From NCBI RefSeq assembly GCF_900105145.1, contig NZ_LT629752.1, positions 3,725,501 to 3,789,500 on the forward strand: DNA of 64,000 nt, in the 5' to 3' direction. Below, in pieces: positions 14,293 to 23,514 of the stretch (positions within the stretch are counted from its first letter, which is position 1; each line of letters starts with the position of its first letter). The notes under the pieces were generated by a model that saw only the letters and a list, made by a program, of their open reading frames with translations, was not told the DNA's origin and searched no databases. The DNA comes from Polaribacter sp. KT25b (GTDB lineage: Bacteria > Bacteroidota > Bacteroidia > Flavobacteriales > Flavobacteriaceae). A program made the position numbers and the translations under genes.

Positions 14293-16098
14293 CTAAATTG
14301 TATCTCCTCTTAATTTTCTAAATTTATTTCTGGCTTCTACTAAATAAATACTTGAAGGTTGTTCAAATATTATTTTCTGATAATATTCTTTTGCTTTTTC
14401 TACGTTGTTTAAATTATAATTATACATTTCTGCCATCATAAAATAAACATCATCTGTTAAAAAACTTTGATTATCGGCTGCAATAATTTCTGCTAAAGTT
14501 ATAATTGCATCATCATATTTTTTTTGTTTTATGTATAATTTTGCTTTAAAAAATTGCACATCATCATAAATAACTTCACCAGGAACAAGTCCATTTACCA
14601 ATATTTTTTTAGATTTAGATAAGGTTTCTATTTCTGCTAATGCCTCTGCATCTTTATTTTGATATGCTAATAATTCTGCTTTTGCCAATTGTTTTAATCC
14701 AGACGGAATAGAATCTACAGGTTCGTTGTCTGTAATTTTTAAAAATAAATCTAACGCATCGTTTGCAATAAGTTGTGTTGTAGAACCTTTTAATACTTTT
14801 AATTGTGCTTTTGCCCAAGTAAAATCGCCTTTAAAATAGCTTGTTTGCGCCACTTTAAAACGTGCTTCTTGCGCTAGTTCATGATCTTCTAATTGCGTTT
14901 GGATTTGAGAAAAATAGATCAGTGCTTTGTTATAATTTCCACTAAAAACCAATACATCGCCTAATTTTAATTTTATGCTGGCTTCATCAAATTTTGAACG
15001 AGAAAATGTTAAAGCTTTTTCTAAAATAGCTCTTGCTTTTTCTGGATTATTTTTATTAAAAGTTGAAAAATTTGCATATTCAACTTGAAGATTTATGGTA
15101 AATTCATTAATACCAAATTCTGTAATTAACGATTCAAATATTTTTTCGGTTTCTGGGTTTTTTGTTGCTACAGCAATTTTTACCAAGTATAAATTTGCAT
15201 CAATTTTTTCTTCTGCAAAAGATGTTTTCTCGTTGATAAAATCGAAACAACTTTTAGCCGATTCAAAATCTTCATTATCAAAAGCTAATTTTCCTAAACT
15301 AAATATTTCATCAAGATTAAAAGGATTTCTTTTGTATAAAGCTTTTTCTTGTATTAGCGCTTTTCCATATTCTTTTTGTTGCGCAAATAACCAGCTTAAC
15401 AAAACATTCCACTCGTTTTTTGCATTACTAATAGACTTTTTTAAAAGTGTTTTTTTGAATAAAATATTGGTCTCGTTTTCTGCATCATCTGTAATATATT
15501 TGCTTGCATATCGTTGTACTAAACTTAGGTAACTTACGTTTTTAGCAACCAAATCTAAATAAGATTCAAACATTTTTTGATAATTACCTTTTTCTCCATA
15601 AATCTGTGCAATTTGAAAGCTGTAGTTTGCATTCGGATTTTGTTCCATTACTTTTTTATAAACTAAAATCGCATTGTCAAGTAAGTTGTAATACTTAAAA
15701 AGATTACCAATTGCAGTGCCATAAGCAGGATTTTTATCTAAAGAATTTATTGCTTTTTGGTAATTAGCATTTGCCAATTCTTCTTGTTGTTGACGTTCGT
15801 AATTGTAACCTAAAAAAACATACAAATAAGCTACTGTGTTGTTTTGTTGAATTCGCTTTTGAAGTAATTTTTCTACAGTTTTAAAATTATCGGTTTCTTG
15901 ATAACAAGTAATTAGCTTGCTTAAATAAGTGGTATTAAACGGACTTTTATCATAAAGTTTTTTAAAAATTTGAGTTGCTTTTTCAAATTCTCCTTGTCTA
16001 TAATAAGTGTCTGCCAAGAAAAAATCATTTTGATCAGTTTCTTGACAAAAGCTTAAACTGCTAAAAGTTAATAAAATAAGTATAAGAAAGTGCTTCAT
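14293..16098 (-). CDS. Secreted tetratricopeptide-repeat protein
   Basis: 601 residues with an N-terminal signal peptide (about 1-18, ending LSFCQ) and TPR-type helical pairs through almost the whole length, for example ADTYYRQGEFEKATQIFKKL, FLGYNYERQQQEELANANY and MAEMYNYNLNNVEKAKEYY. TPR proteins are scaffolds; in Bacteroidetes, periplasmic ones of this size often accompany envelope assembly. No catalytic domain is present. The partner is unknown. Confidence 0.75.
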   Translation of the reverse strand: MKHFLILILLTFSSLSFCQETDQNDFFLADTYYRQGEFEKATQIFKKLYDKSPFNTTYLSKLITCYQETDNFKTVEKLLQKRIQQNNTVAYLYVFLGYNYERQQQEELANANYQKAINSLDKNPAYGTAIGNLFKYYNLLDNAILVYKKVMEQNPNANYSFQIAQIYGEKGNYQKMFESYLDLVAKNVSYLSLVQRYASKYITDDAENETNILFKKTLLKKSISNAKNEWNVLLSWLFAQQKEYGKALIQEKALYKRNPFNLDEIFSLGKLAFDNEDFESAKSCFDFINEKTSFAEEKIDANLYLVKIAVATKNPETEKIFESLITEFGINEFTINLQVEYANFSTFNKNNPEKARAILEKALTFSRSKFDEASIKLKLGDVLVFSGNYNKALIYFSQIQTQLEDHELAQEARFKVAQTSYFKGDFTWAKAQLKVLKGSTTQLIANDALDLFLKITDNEPVDSIPSGLKQLAKAELLAYQNKDAEALAEIETLSKSKKILVNGLVPGEVIYDDVQFFKAKLYIKQKKYDDAIITLAEIIAADNQSFLTDDVYFMMAEMYNYNLNNVEKAKEYYQKIIFEQPSSIYLVEARNKFRKLRGDTI

Positions 16099-16175
16099 GT
16101 TAATTCAAAGATAATCAACAAAAATGTTAAATTTTTATTAAAGCCTATTAAGTTTTAAGTTTCTCTTGTAACATT

Positions 16176-16192
16176 TTGGCACGAAACTTGTC
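16176..16192 (+). promoter_or_regulatory. Sigma-54 (RpoN)-type promoter candidate
   Basis: TTGGCACGAAACTTGTC matches the -24/-12 consensus (TGGCACG-N4-TTGCW) at all but the last position of the -12 GC, which is GT here. The GG at 16178-16179 and the G at 16190 have the required 10-bp spacing. The expected start of transcription near 16203 is about 20 nt before the small gene at 16225. Confidence 0.6.
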
Positions 16193-16224
16193 TTTATTGT
16201 ACAAACAAACCAAAACTTAAAAAG

Positions 16225-16368
16225 ATGAACGATCTAAACAACAAATACGAAAACGCAAAATTAAACTCTATCGAGTTTATGAAAACAGGACAAATTAGTG
16301 CTTACTTTAATGCGCTTTTAGAAATGAATAAATACAAAAGATTATTAACTGCAGTAATAGCTAATTAG
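16225..16368 (+). CDS. Small 47-residue protein, function unknown
   Basis: ATG AAC GAT CTA opens a 47-codon frame ending in TAG. The product is polar and predicted helical (NNKYENAKLNSIEFMKTGQ, then ISAYFNALLEMNKYKRLL), with no signal peptide. Support comes from the sigma-54-like promoter just upstream, from third-position use resembling real genes (more C-ending codons than surrounding non-coding DNA), and from its isolated position between two minus-strand genes. It is not recognised as a known family. Confidence 0.55.
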   Translation: MNDLNNKYENAKLNSIEFMKTGQISAYFNALLEMNKYKRLLTAVIAN

Positions 16369-16370
16369 TT

Positions 16371-16434
16371 TGCAGTTTTCAGTCTCAGTTTTCAGTAAGA
16401 TGATAAACTGTAAGCTGCTACTGAAAACTGAAAT
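16371..16434. repeat. CAGT-word inverted element
   Basis: TCAGTTTTCAGTA (16385-16397) and TACTGAAAACTGA (16419-16431) are perfect 13-bp arms around a 21-nt loop, preceded by another CAGTTTTCAGT copy. The same words recur at 27810-27945. It lies between the small gene and the convergent serS 3' end and could terminate both. Confidence 0.6.
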
Positions 16435-17709
16435 CTATTTTATAATATCAAACCCGCAATAAGGTACTAAAACATCAGGTATTTTAATACCGTTTGCAGT
16501 TTGATAATTTTCTAAAATTCCTGCTAAAACACGCGGTAATGCCAAAGAACTTCCGTTTAAAGTATGTGCAAACTCGCTATTTCCATCTTTATTTTTAAAA
16601 CGAAGTTTTAATCTATTAGCCTGAAAAGTTTCAAAATTAGAAGCAGAACTAATTTCTAACCAACGGTCTTGTGCTGTAGAAAACAACTCAAAATCGAATG
16701 TTAAAGCAGAAGTAAAACCAGTATCTCCACCACACAAACGCAAAATTCTGTAAGGTAATTTTAATTCTCTTAAAATATTTTTAATGTGCTCTACCATTTC
16801 ATTTAAAGCAGCGTAAGAATTGTCTGGGTGTTCAATTCTAACAATTTCTACTTTATCAAATTGATGTAATCTATTTAAACCACGAACATGCGCACCATAA
16901 CTTCCCGCTTCACGTCTAAAACAAGGTGTGTAACCAGTAGCTTTTATAGGAAACTCGGTTTCTTGCATTAAATTTCCACGAAACATATTTGTAATCGGAA
17001 TTTCTGCTGTTGGTATTAAATACAAATCATCTACTTCACAATGATACATTTGCCCTTCTTTGTCTGGTAATTGCCCAGTTGCCGTTGCAGAATCTGCATT
17101 TACCAAATGTGGCACTTGCACTTCTGTATAACCAGCTTTTGTATTTTTATCTAAAAAATAATTGATTAAAGCACGTTGTAATCTTGCGCCTTTTCCTTTA
17201 TAAACAGGAAAACCAGCACCAGTAATTTTAGTACCTAATTCAAAATCTATAATGTCGTATTTTCTTGCTAATTCCCAATGAGGCAAAGCATTTTCTCCTA
17301 AATCAGGAATATTTCCTTCGCTAAAAATGTTCTCATTATCATCCGCAGAAACTCCTTGTTTTACAGAAGCATGAGGAATATTTGGTATCTGATATAAAAG
17401 CGTTTGCAATTCATCTGCATACATGGTTAATTTATCAGATAAATTTTTAGAACTTTCTTTTAATAAACCAGTTTTCTCTTTTAAAATGTTCGCTTTTTCT
17501 ATTTCTCCAGATTTAAAAAGGTTTCCAATTTCTTTCGATAGTTTATTAGATTCTCCTAAAGTAGTATCTAACTCAACTTGAGTAGCTCTTCTATTTTCAT
17601 CTGCAGTTAACACTTGCTCAATAATAGTTGTAGCATTTGCAAAATTACGTTTTGCCAATCCTTCTAAAACAACTTCTTTGTTTTCTCTAATAAAATTTAC
17701 TTGTAACAT
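16435..17709 (-). CDS. serS: Seryl-tRNA synthetase
   Basis: Class II synthetase that charges tRNA-Ser. The start at 17709 (MLQVNFIREN) is preferred to a codon 8 residues upstream because SerS proteins begin with this segment. Of the 424 residues, 1-110 form the tRNA-binding coiled coil. The catalytic core shows motif 2 (FRREAGSYGAHVRGLNRLHQ) and motif 3 (LNGSSLALPRVLAGILENYQ). Length and motifs are normal. Confidence 0.98.
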   Translation of the reverse strand: MLQVNFIRENKEVVLEGLAKRNFANATTIIEQVLTADENRRATQVELDTTLGESNKLSKEIGNLFKSGEIEKANILKEKTGLLKESSKNLSDKLTMYADELQTLLYQIPNIPHASVKQGVSADDNENIFSEGNIPDLGENALPHWELARKYDIIDFELGTKITGAGFPVYKGKGARLQRALINYFLDKNTKAGYTEVQVPHLVNADSATATGQLPDKEGQMYHCEVDDLYLIPTAEIPITNMFRGNLMQETEFPIKATGYTPCFRREAGSYGAHVRGLNRLHQFDKVEIVRIEHPDNSYAALNEMVEHIKNILRELKLPYRILRLCGGDTGFTSALTFDFELFSTAQDRWLEISSASNFETFQANRLKLRFKNKDGNSEFAHTLNGSSLALPRVLAGILENYQTANGIKIPDVLVPYCGFDIIK

Positions 17710-17733
17710 TTTTCTTGAAATTACGAATTGCAA

Positions 17734-18053
17734 ATATATAATTTGTCATGTTGATTTTGGCGTAAATCAGAAATAAAAAATTTGACAATAGTTACGCATA
17801 TAAATGCTATAAAACACTAGAAAAAAGTTTTCTTAATTCAATTTTTTTTGGGCGTTACCACAAGGGTCAGGCTTTCGCACTCGCTTTTTTTGTAGAAAAA
17901 CAAAAAAGAGCTCAAGCAATTGCTCTATCCTTAATGCAAATTGTAGTTCTAAAAAGAAAGAATATTATAAATATTTAGAGCTATCATTTTTTAAAACGTG
18001 AAAGTCTTTTTAACAAAATATAGATTAGAAGGTTTATTTTTTAGTTAAACCTA
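17734..18053. other. Non-coding gap between serS and ribF
   Basis: About 320 bp without a gene. It contains the structured repeat at 17849-17938; the rest is AT-rich with no other clear signal. Confidence 0.7.
17849..17938 (+). repeat. Structured GGGCGT...GTCAGGCTTTC repeat, copy A
   Basis: This aligns with 45534-45629: shared TGGGCGT, GTCAGGCTTTC, ACTCGCTTTTT, AAAAGAGCTCAA and ATCCTT. The outer arms GCGTTA and TAATGC pair here, and the corresponding arms GCGTG/CACGC pair in copy B with different bases. The inner stem also differs in sequence but remains complementary. That points to a conserved RNA or DNA fold. Similar elements are, from memory, frequent between genes in flavobacteria. Confidence 0.7.
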
Positions 18054-19010
18054 TTAGCAATTAGTTTTAATATAATCTTTAGCAGTTTTTTCGTCCTTTT
18101 TAAGTTGCTGAACTAAAGTATTAACAGAATCAAATTTTTCTTCATTTCTTAAAAAATAAATCAATTCTACAGTTATATTTTTATCATACAAATTTTGGTT
18201 AAAATCAAAAAAATGAACCTCAATTGTTTGATGTTTGCCATTTACAGTTGGTCTACTGCCAATATTCATCATTCCAAAAACAGTTTTATTGTCAATGTTA
18301 GATTTTACTATGTAAACACCAGTTTTAGGTATTAATTTATAGGTTTCATTAACATCAATATTAGCTGTAGGAAAACCAATTTTTCCACCTAATTTTTTAC
18401 CATTTACAACGTTGCCATTCAGCATAAAATTATAGCCTAAATAATCATTGGCAGTTTCTAAATTACCACTAGCTAAAGCGCGTCTAATTTTTGTAGAACT
18501 TACAGAAACATCATCAATATCTTGTGCTGGAATTTCTTCAACAACAAAATCATATAAATGACTATATTCTGTTAATTGAACAATATTTCCTTCTCTATTT
18601 TTACCAAAATGATGATCGTAACCAATAATTAATTTCGATATATTTAATTGATTTACTAAAATGTCTCGCACAAATTCTAGCGCCGTCATTCTAGAAAACT
18701 CTTTACTAAACGGATGAATAATTAAATAATCTAAACCCGTTTTTTCTAATAAAGCAGCTCGTTCATCAATTGTGTTAATTAATTCTAAAGCTACATCTTT
18801 TTGTAACACCATTCTTGGATGCGGAAAAAAAGTTAAAACCACCGATTTTTTATTCGCTTTTTTAGCCTCATTAACTAGTTTTTCAATAATTTTTTGATGC
18901 CCAAAATGAACACCATCAAAAGTGCCAATGGTAACATATGTTTTTTCTTTATCAGAAAAATTAGAAGTGTCTTGTACTATTTTCAAGGAAAGAAATTTTG
19001 TAAAGTACAA
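18054..19010 (-). CDS. ribF: Bifunctional riboflavin kinase/FAD synthetase
   Basis: RibF makes FMN and FAD from riboflavin. The N-terminal FAD synthetase has the nucleotidyltransferase motif GTFDGVHFGHQKII (about 27-40), and the C-terminal flavokinase has GGKIGFPTANI with the PTAN box (about 210). The 318-residue length is normal. The annotated ATG gives MYFTKFLS before LKIVQD; a TTG at 18986 is an alternative start that would match the usual beginning of family members. Confidence 0.96.
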   Translation of the reverse strand: MYFTKFLSLKIVQDTSNFSDKEKTYVTIGTFDGVHFGHQKIIEKLVNEAKKANKKSVVLTFFPHPRMVLQKDVALELINTIDERAALLEKTGLDYLIIHPFSKEFSRMTALEFVRDILVNQLNISKLIIGYDHHFGKNREGNIVQLTEYSHLYDFVVEEIPAQDIDDVSVSSTKIRRALASGNLETANDYLGYNFMLNGNVVNGKKLGGKIGFPTANIDVNETYKLIPKTGVYIVKSNIDNKTVFGMMNIGSRPTVNGKHQTIEVHFFDFNQNLYDKNITVELIYFLRNEEKFDSVNTLVQQLKKDEKTAKDYIKTNC

Positions 19011-19178
19011 ATGTACAATAACTGTAACTTAAAATGTTAAATAAAATTTGATACTTGCAAGGTTATTATTTGATAATAGTATGACTATATTTTTAACAAA
19101 AACACAAATTTATTGCCTATTTATTCGTAAATTCAAAAAAAATTGTATTTTCGTGATAGTTAACAAATAATTTAAATT

Positions 19179-21830
19179 ATGATAAAAAAGATTTTACTAG
19201 TTGCATTTATTGCATTTAGTAGCTTAGCAATGGTTGGTCAAACCACGGTTACAGGTACTGTTAAAGATGCAAAAACGGGAGATTTACTCCCTGGAGCTAA
19301 TATTAAAATTTCTAGAAGAGCTGTAGGAACAAGTACAGATTTTGATGGAAATTTTGTATTAATAGTTACAGACAAACCACCTTTTACAATTGAAATTTCT
19401 ATGATTGGTTTTCATAGTATAACCGCAGAAATTACAAAAAACAATCAAAAAGTTGAGGTTAGTTTAAAAGAAAATGAAACTTCTTTAGACGAAATTGTTG
19501 TTTCTGCTTCCAGAACTCCAGAACGTATTATGGAGTCCCCGGTAACTATAGAAAGAATGGATGCTAGATCTATTAAAAACACTTCTGCCCCTAGTTTTTA
19601 CGATGGCTTAGAAAACTTAAAAGGAGTTGATGTAAATACAAACAGTTTAACATTTAAATCTGTTAATACACGTGGTTTTGCTACATTTTCTAACACACGT
19701 TTTATGCAATTGGTAGATGGTATGGATAATTCATCGCCAGCATTAAATTTTGCTTTAGGTAACTTATTAGGTATGTCTGAGCTAGATGTAAAAACAGTAG
19801 AGCTATTACCAGGAGCATCGTCTGCATTATATGGAGCAAATGCTTTTAATGGTATTATGTTTATGACAAGTAAAAGTCCTTTTGAAGACCAAGGAATTAG
19901 TGTTTCTTTAAAAGGAGGAATTACAAGTCAAGATGCTGGTGGTAATAATGAGTTTACAGATTTTAACCTTAGAATGGCGTATGCTTTTTCTGATAAGTTT
20001 GCTGCAAAAGCAACACTTGCTGTTTTACAAGGTACAGATTGGTTTGCAACAGATTATAGAAATACTGCGGATGGTGAATATGCACCTGGAACTAGAGAAT
20101 CTGTTAATGATTATAACGGTGTAAATGTTTATGGAGATGTTGCTGCAACAGATTTAGGTGGCGCAATTGGTAGAGTAAGTAGAACAGGTTATAATGAAAC
20201 AGATTTAATGGATTATGATGTAGAAAGCGTTAAATTTTTAGGAGCTTTACATTATCGCCCTTTTGGTGATGATCGTTTAGAGATTATTTGGAATTCTAAA
20301 TTAGGTACAGGTACAACGCAATATTTAGGAGGTCAAAAATATGCTATCAAAAACTTTTTTATGGAGCAGCATAAATTAGAACTTAAAGGTAAAAACTTTT
20401 TTGTAAGAGGATATGTTACTGCTGAAGATGCTGGAGATTCATACAATACATTATTTACTGCTTTAAATATTAATAGAGAATGGAGTGGAGATACTAACTG
20501 GTTTACAGAATATGCAGGCGCATATCTTACAACAGGTTCTCATCAAGCAGCTAGATCTTATGCAGACAGAAATCGTTTATTGCCTGGAACAGCAGGTTTT
20601 AAAGAAGCTTTTAATAAAGTAACTTCTGACGCAAATTTAATAACAGGTTCTAAATTTAGAGATGAAACTAAATTATATCATGGAGATGCAAATTATAATT
20701 TTCAAGATGTTATAGATTTTGCAGAATTACAAATTGGTGGTTCTTATAGAAGGTATTCTTTAAATTCTTTTGGAAATATATTTACAGATACAGATGGTCC
20801 TATTGATTATGACGAATATGGTATATATACACAAGTTCAAAAAAACTTTTTAGATGAAGATCGCTTAAAAGTAACTGCATCTCTTCGTTACGATAAAGCA
20901 CAAAATTTTGATGGTAATTTTTCACCAAGAGTTTCATTTGCATATGCAGGTGGAGAAAATAAAAATCAAAATTTTAGAGCTTCTTTTCAAACAGGATTTA
21001 GAAACCCAACAACACAAGATCAATACATAGGTTTAGATGTTGGTAATGCTATTTTAGTAGGTGGTGTTGAGGATAATATTGATAGATATTCAACAACTTT
21101 TACAGATCCAGGAGATGGCCAAACTTATACCTTAACAGGTAGAGATGCTTATGAAAACTCTTATACTTTAGCAAGTGGAGGAACCGTAAAAGCTGATTTA
21201 GCTTTTGTGAAACCAGAAAAAGTAACCGCTTATGAAATAGGATATAGAGGTTTAGTAAATACTGGTGATTCTAATAGATTTACGGTAGATTTAAGTGTTT
21301 ATTACAATCAATATGAAGATTTTATAGCAAATACAAATGTTATAGTTCCTTATAATTTAACGGGTGGTTATAAAGTATTTCAATTATATGCTAATTCAAC
21401 CGCAGACATTAGTTCTTATGGTGCTAGTATTGGATTAAATACAAAGATTTTAGACGGGTTTGATGTAGGTTTTAACTATACACTTGCTAAATTTGAATTT
21501 GATCAAGCGTCAAATCCAGATTTTGAAGCAGGTTTTAATACTCCAGAACATAAAGTAAAATTACAATTTGGTAAAACAGATTTATTTAAAAACTTTGGTT
21601 TTAACATTAATGCCAGATGGCAAGATAAATACAGATGGGAATCTACTTTCTTAGATGGTACAATAGAAGCGAGAACTGTATTAGATGCACAAATTAACTA
21701 TAGCGTTCCAAGTTTAAAATCTGTCTTTAAATTAGGAGGAGCAAATTTAACTGGTCAAGAGTATTTAAGTGCTCCAGGAGTAGGAGCAATAGGTTCTCAA
21801 TATTATCTTTCTTGGACAATAAATAATTAA
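19179..21830 (+). CDS. TonB-dependent outer-membrane receptor
   Basis: 883 residues: signal peptide (about 1-20, ending AMVGQ), a CarboxypepD_reg-like domain (about 23-100, GTVKDAKTGDLLPGANI), a plug domain (about 115-225, ending PGASSALYGANAFNGIM) and a 22-strand barrel with a typical aromatic C-terminus. It imports an unidentified ligand using TonB energy. An SGNH-type lipoprotein gene begins 14 nt after the stop and is surely co-transcribed, so the substrate may be an ester or lipid. No SusD partner is present. Confidence 0.92.
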   Translation: MIKKILLVAFIAFSSLAMVGQTTVTGTVKDAKTGDLLPGANIKISRRAVGTSTDFDGNFVLIVTDKPPFTIEISMIGFHSITAEITKNNQKVEVSLKENETSLDEIVVSASRTPERIMESPVTIERMDARSIKNTSAPSFYDGLENLKGVDVNTNSLTFKSVNTRGFATFSNTRFMQLVDGMDNSSPALNFALGNLLGMSELDVKTVELLPGASSALYGANAFNGIMFMTSKSPFEDQGISVSLKGGITSQDAGGNNEFTDFNLRMAYAFSDKFAAKATLAVLQGTDWFATDYRNTADGEYAPGTRESVNDYNGVNVYGDVAATDLGGAIGRVSRTGYNETDLMDYDVESVKFLGALHYRPFGDDRLEIIWNSKLGTGTTQYLGGQKYAIKNFFMEQHKLELKGKNFFVRGYVTAEDAGDSYNTLFTALNINREWSGDTNWFTEYAGAYLTTGSHQAARSYADRNRLLPGTAGFKEAFNKVTSDANLITGSKFRDETKLYHGDANYNFQDVIDFAELQIGGSYRRYSLNSFGNIFTDTDGPIDYDEYGIYTQVQKNFLDEDRLKVTASLRYDKAQNFDGNFSPRVSFAYAGGENKNQNFRASFQTGFRNPTTQDQYIGLDVGNAILVGGVEDNIDRYSTTFTDPGDGQTYTLTGRDAYENSYTLASGGTVKADLAFVKPEKVTAYEIGYRGLVNTGDSNRFTVDLSVYYNQYEDFIANTNVIVPYNLTGGYKVFQLYANSTADISSYGASIGLNTKILDGFDVGFNYTLAKFEFDQASNPDFEAGFNTPEHKVKLQFGKTDLFKNFGFNINARWQDKYRWESTFLDGTIEARTVLDAQINYSVPSLKSVFKLGGANLTGQEYLSAPGVGAIGSQYYLSWTINN

Positions 21831-21844
21831 AAAATATAAAATAG

Positions 21845-23374
21845 ATGAAAAATTATAAATATATAGGTTTGTTTCTTTTATCATTAAGCATTGCTTCTTG
21901 TGATGTAAATAATGAATTAGACACAATTCTAGAAGAAACTATACAATATCCAGCAGCTAGTTCAGGATCTGCTAATTTCTCTAAATTTGTGGCGTTAGGA
22001 GCTTCATTTTCTGGTGGAGTTGTAGATGGTTCTGTTTTTTTAGCAGGACAGCAAAACTCTTTTCCAAAAATGATGGCAAATCAAATGGTTGCTATGGGGG
22101 GTGGAGAATTTATTCAGCCTTTAGTTAGTGATAATATCGGTGGTTTAACTTATGGAGGTCAGGTAATTGTAGAACCAAGATTGTATTTTAATGGTGCTGG
22201 CCCAGTTAGATTAGATGCTACTCCAACAACAGAAGTTACTTCTAAACTTACAGGATCTTTTAATAATTTTGGTATACCAAGTGCAAAAAGTTTTCATATG
22301 ATTGCTCCAGGTTATGGAAGTATACCAGGTGTTATAGCTGGAACAGCTAATCCTTATTTTGCTAGAATGTCTAGTTCAGAAACTACAACGGTTTTGGCTG
22401 ATGCAATGGCACAAGCACCTACTTTTTTCAGTATTTCAGAAATAGGAGGTAACGATGTACTTTCATATGCAACTTCTGGTGGAATAGGAACTGTACAAAC
22501 TACTAATTATGATGCAAGTACCTACGGGCCAAATGATATTACATCTCCTGTAGTGTTTGAAACAGTGATGAATGCAATGGTAACAACTTTAACTTCAGCA
22601 GGAGCTAAAGGAGTTATTGTAACTGTACCATCAATTGTAAATTTACCTTTTTTTACAACAGTGCCTTATAATGCAGTACCGTTAGATGCAGCAACTGCAA
22701 GTGCTGTAAATACTGGTTATGCAGGTTATAATGGAGGTATCCAACAAGCTTTTGCCGCTTTAGCTGGAACGGGTTTATTTACACAAGAAGAGTTAGATAA
22801 AAGAACAATTTCTTTTGCTGCTGGTCAAAATGCAGTTGTAATTATAGATGAAGATTTAACAGATTTAGGAGCTATTAATCCTGCTTTTGCAGCGATTCCA
22901 AAGTATAGACAAGCAACTGCAGAAGATTTCCTTTTGTTAACGAGTTCTAGTTTTATTGGTACAACTGTAGGTGGAAATGCACAGTTAATAAACGGAGTAA
23001 CTGTTCCTTTAGCAGACCAATGGGTTTTAACACCACAAGAAAAAGATGCAATTCAATCTGCAACCGATTCTTATAATGAAAGTATTACAAGTATTGCAGT
23101 TGATAATGGCTTGGCGATTGCAGATTTAAATGCTCTTCTTAATGCAGCAGCTGGTTCAGGTATTATGTTTGATTCGTATACGCTTACTACCGGTTTTGTA
23201 ACTGGTGGTTTAGTTAGTTTAGATGGAATTCATTTAACAACTAGAGGATATGGTTTAATGGCAAATAAAATCTTAGAAGCTATTGATGCTAAATATGGTT
23301 CTAATTTTATAGAATCTAACAACATTAATAAAGCAAATGATTTAACAGCTGTATACTCACCAACATTAAGATAA
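21845..23374 (+). CDS. SGNH/GDSL-like lipoprotein
   Basis: 509 residues, lipobox SIASC (Cys near residue 20). The SGNH hydrolase blocks are recognisable: block I as VALGASFSGG (GAS in place of GDS, the Ser nucleophile retained), block III as IGGNDVLSY and block V as DGIHLTTRGYGLMAN with the catalytic Asp and His. It is therefore probably an esterase or acyl hydrolase anchored to a membrane. It is paired with the TonB receptor upstream and ends at a strong terminator. Confidence 0.85.
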   Translation: MKNYKYIGLFLLSLSIASCDVNNELDTILEETIQYPAASSGSANFSKFVALGASFSGGVVDGSVFLAGQQNSFPKMMANQMVAMGGGEFIQPLVSDNIGGLTYGGQVIVEPRLYFNGAGPVRLDATPTTEVTSKLTGSFNNFGIPSAKSFHMIAPGYGSIPGVIAGTANPYFARMSSSETTTVLADAMAQAPTFFSISEIGGNDVLSYATSGGIGTVQTTNYDASTYGPNDITSPVVFETVMNAMVTTLTSAGAKGVIVTVPSIVNLPFFTTVPYNAVPLDAATASAVNTGYAGYNGGIQQAFAALAGTGLFTQEELDKRTISFAAGQNAVVIIDEDLTDLGAINPAFAAIPKYRQATAEDFLLLTSSSFIGTTVGGNAQLINGVTVPLADQWVLTPQEKDAIQSATDSYNESITSIAVDNGLAIADLNALLNAAAGSGIMFDSYTLTTGFVTGGLVSLDGIHLTTRGYGLMANKILEAIDAKYGSNFIESNNINKANDLTAVYSPTLR

Positions 23375-23392
23375 ATTTAAAAATTAGATAAC

Positions 23393-23427
23393 AAAAAAAG
23401 GTTGAGAATTTTCTCAACCTTTTTTTG
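23393..23427 (+). terminator. Rho-independent terminator of the receptor-SGNH operon
   Basis: GGTTGAGAA pairs with TTCTCAACC, flanked by A7 and T7, so it can act on either strand and stops the receptor operon. Confidence 0.85.
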
Positions 23428-23514
23428 TTTATATAGAAAGTGTCAATAAAAAAGAAATAATAAAGTAAACTGTAGTTTTAAATAAGCAGATCGCTTAGTT
23501 CCTTGCAAAGACAA

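Noticed and set aside
15095..15532. 145-codon plus-strand frame
   Set aside because: Lies wholly inside the TPR gene on the opposite strand; composition is that of a shadow frame.
19933..20124. 63-codon frame inside the TonB receptor gene
   Set aside because: Alternate-frame shadow with no export signal or motif.
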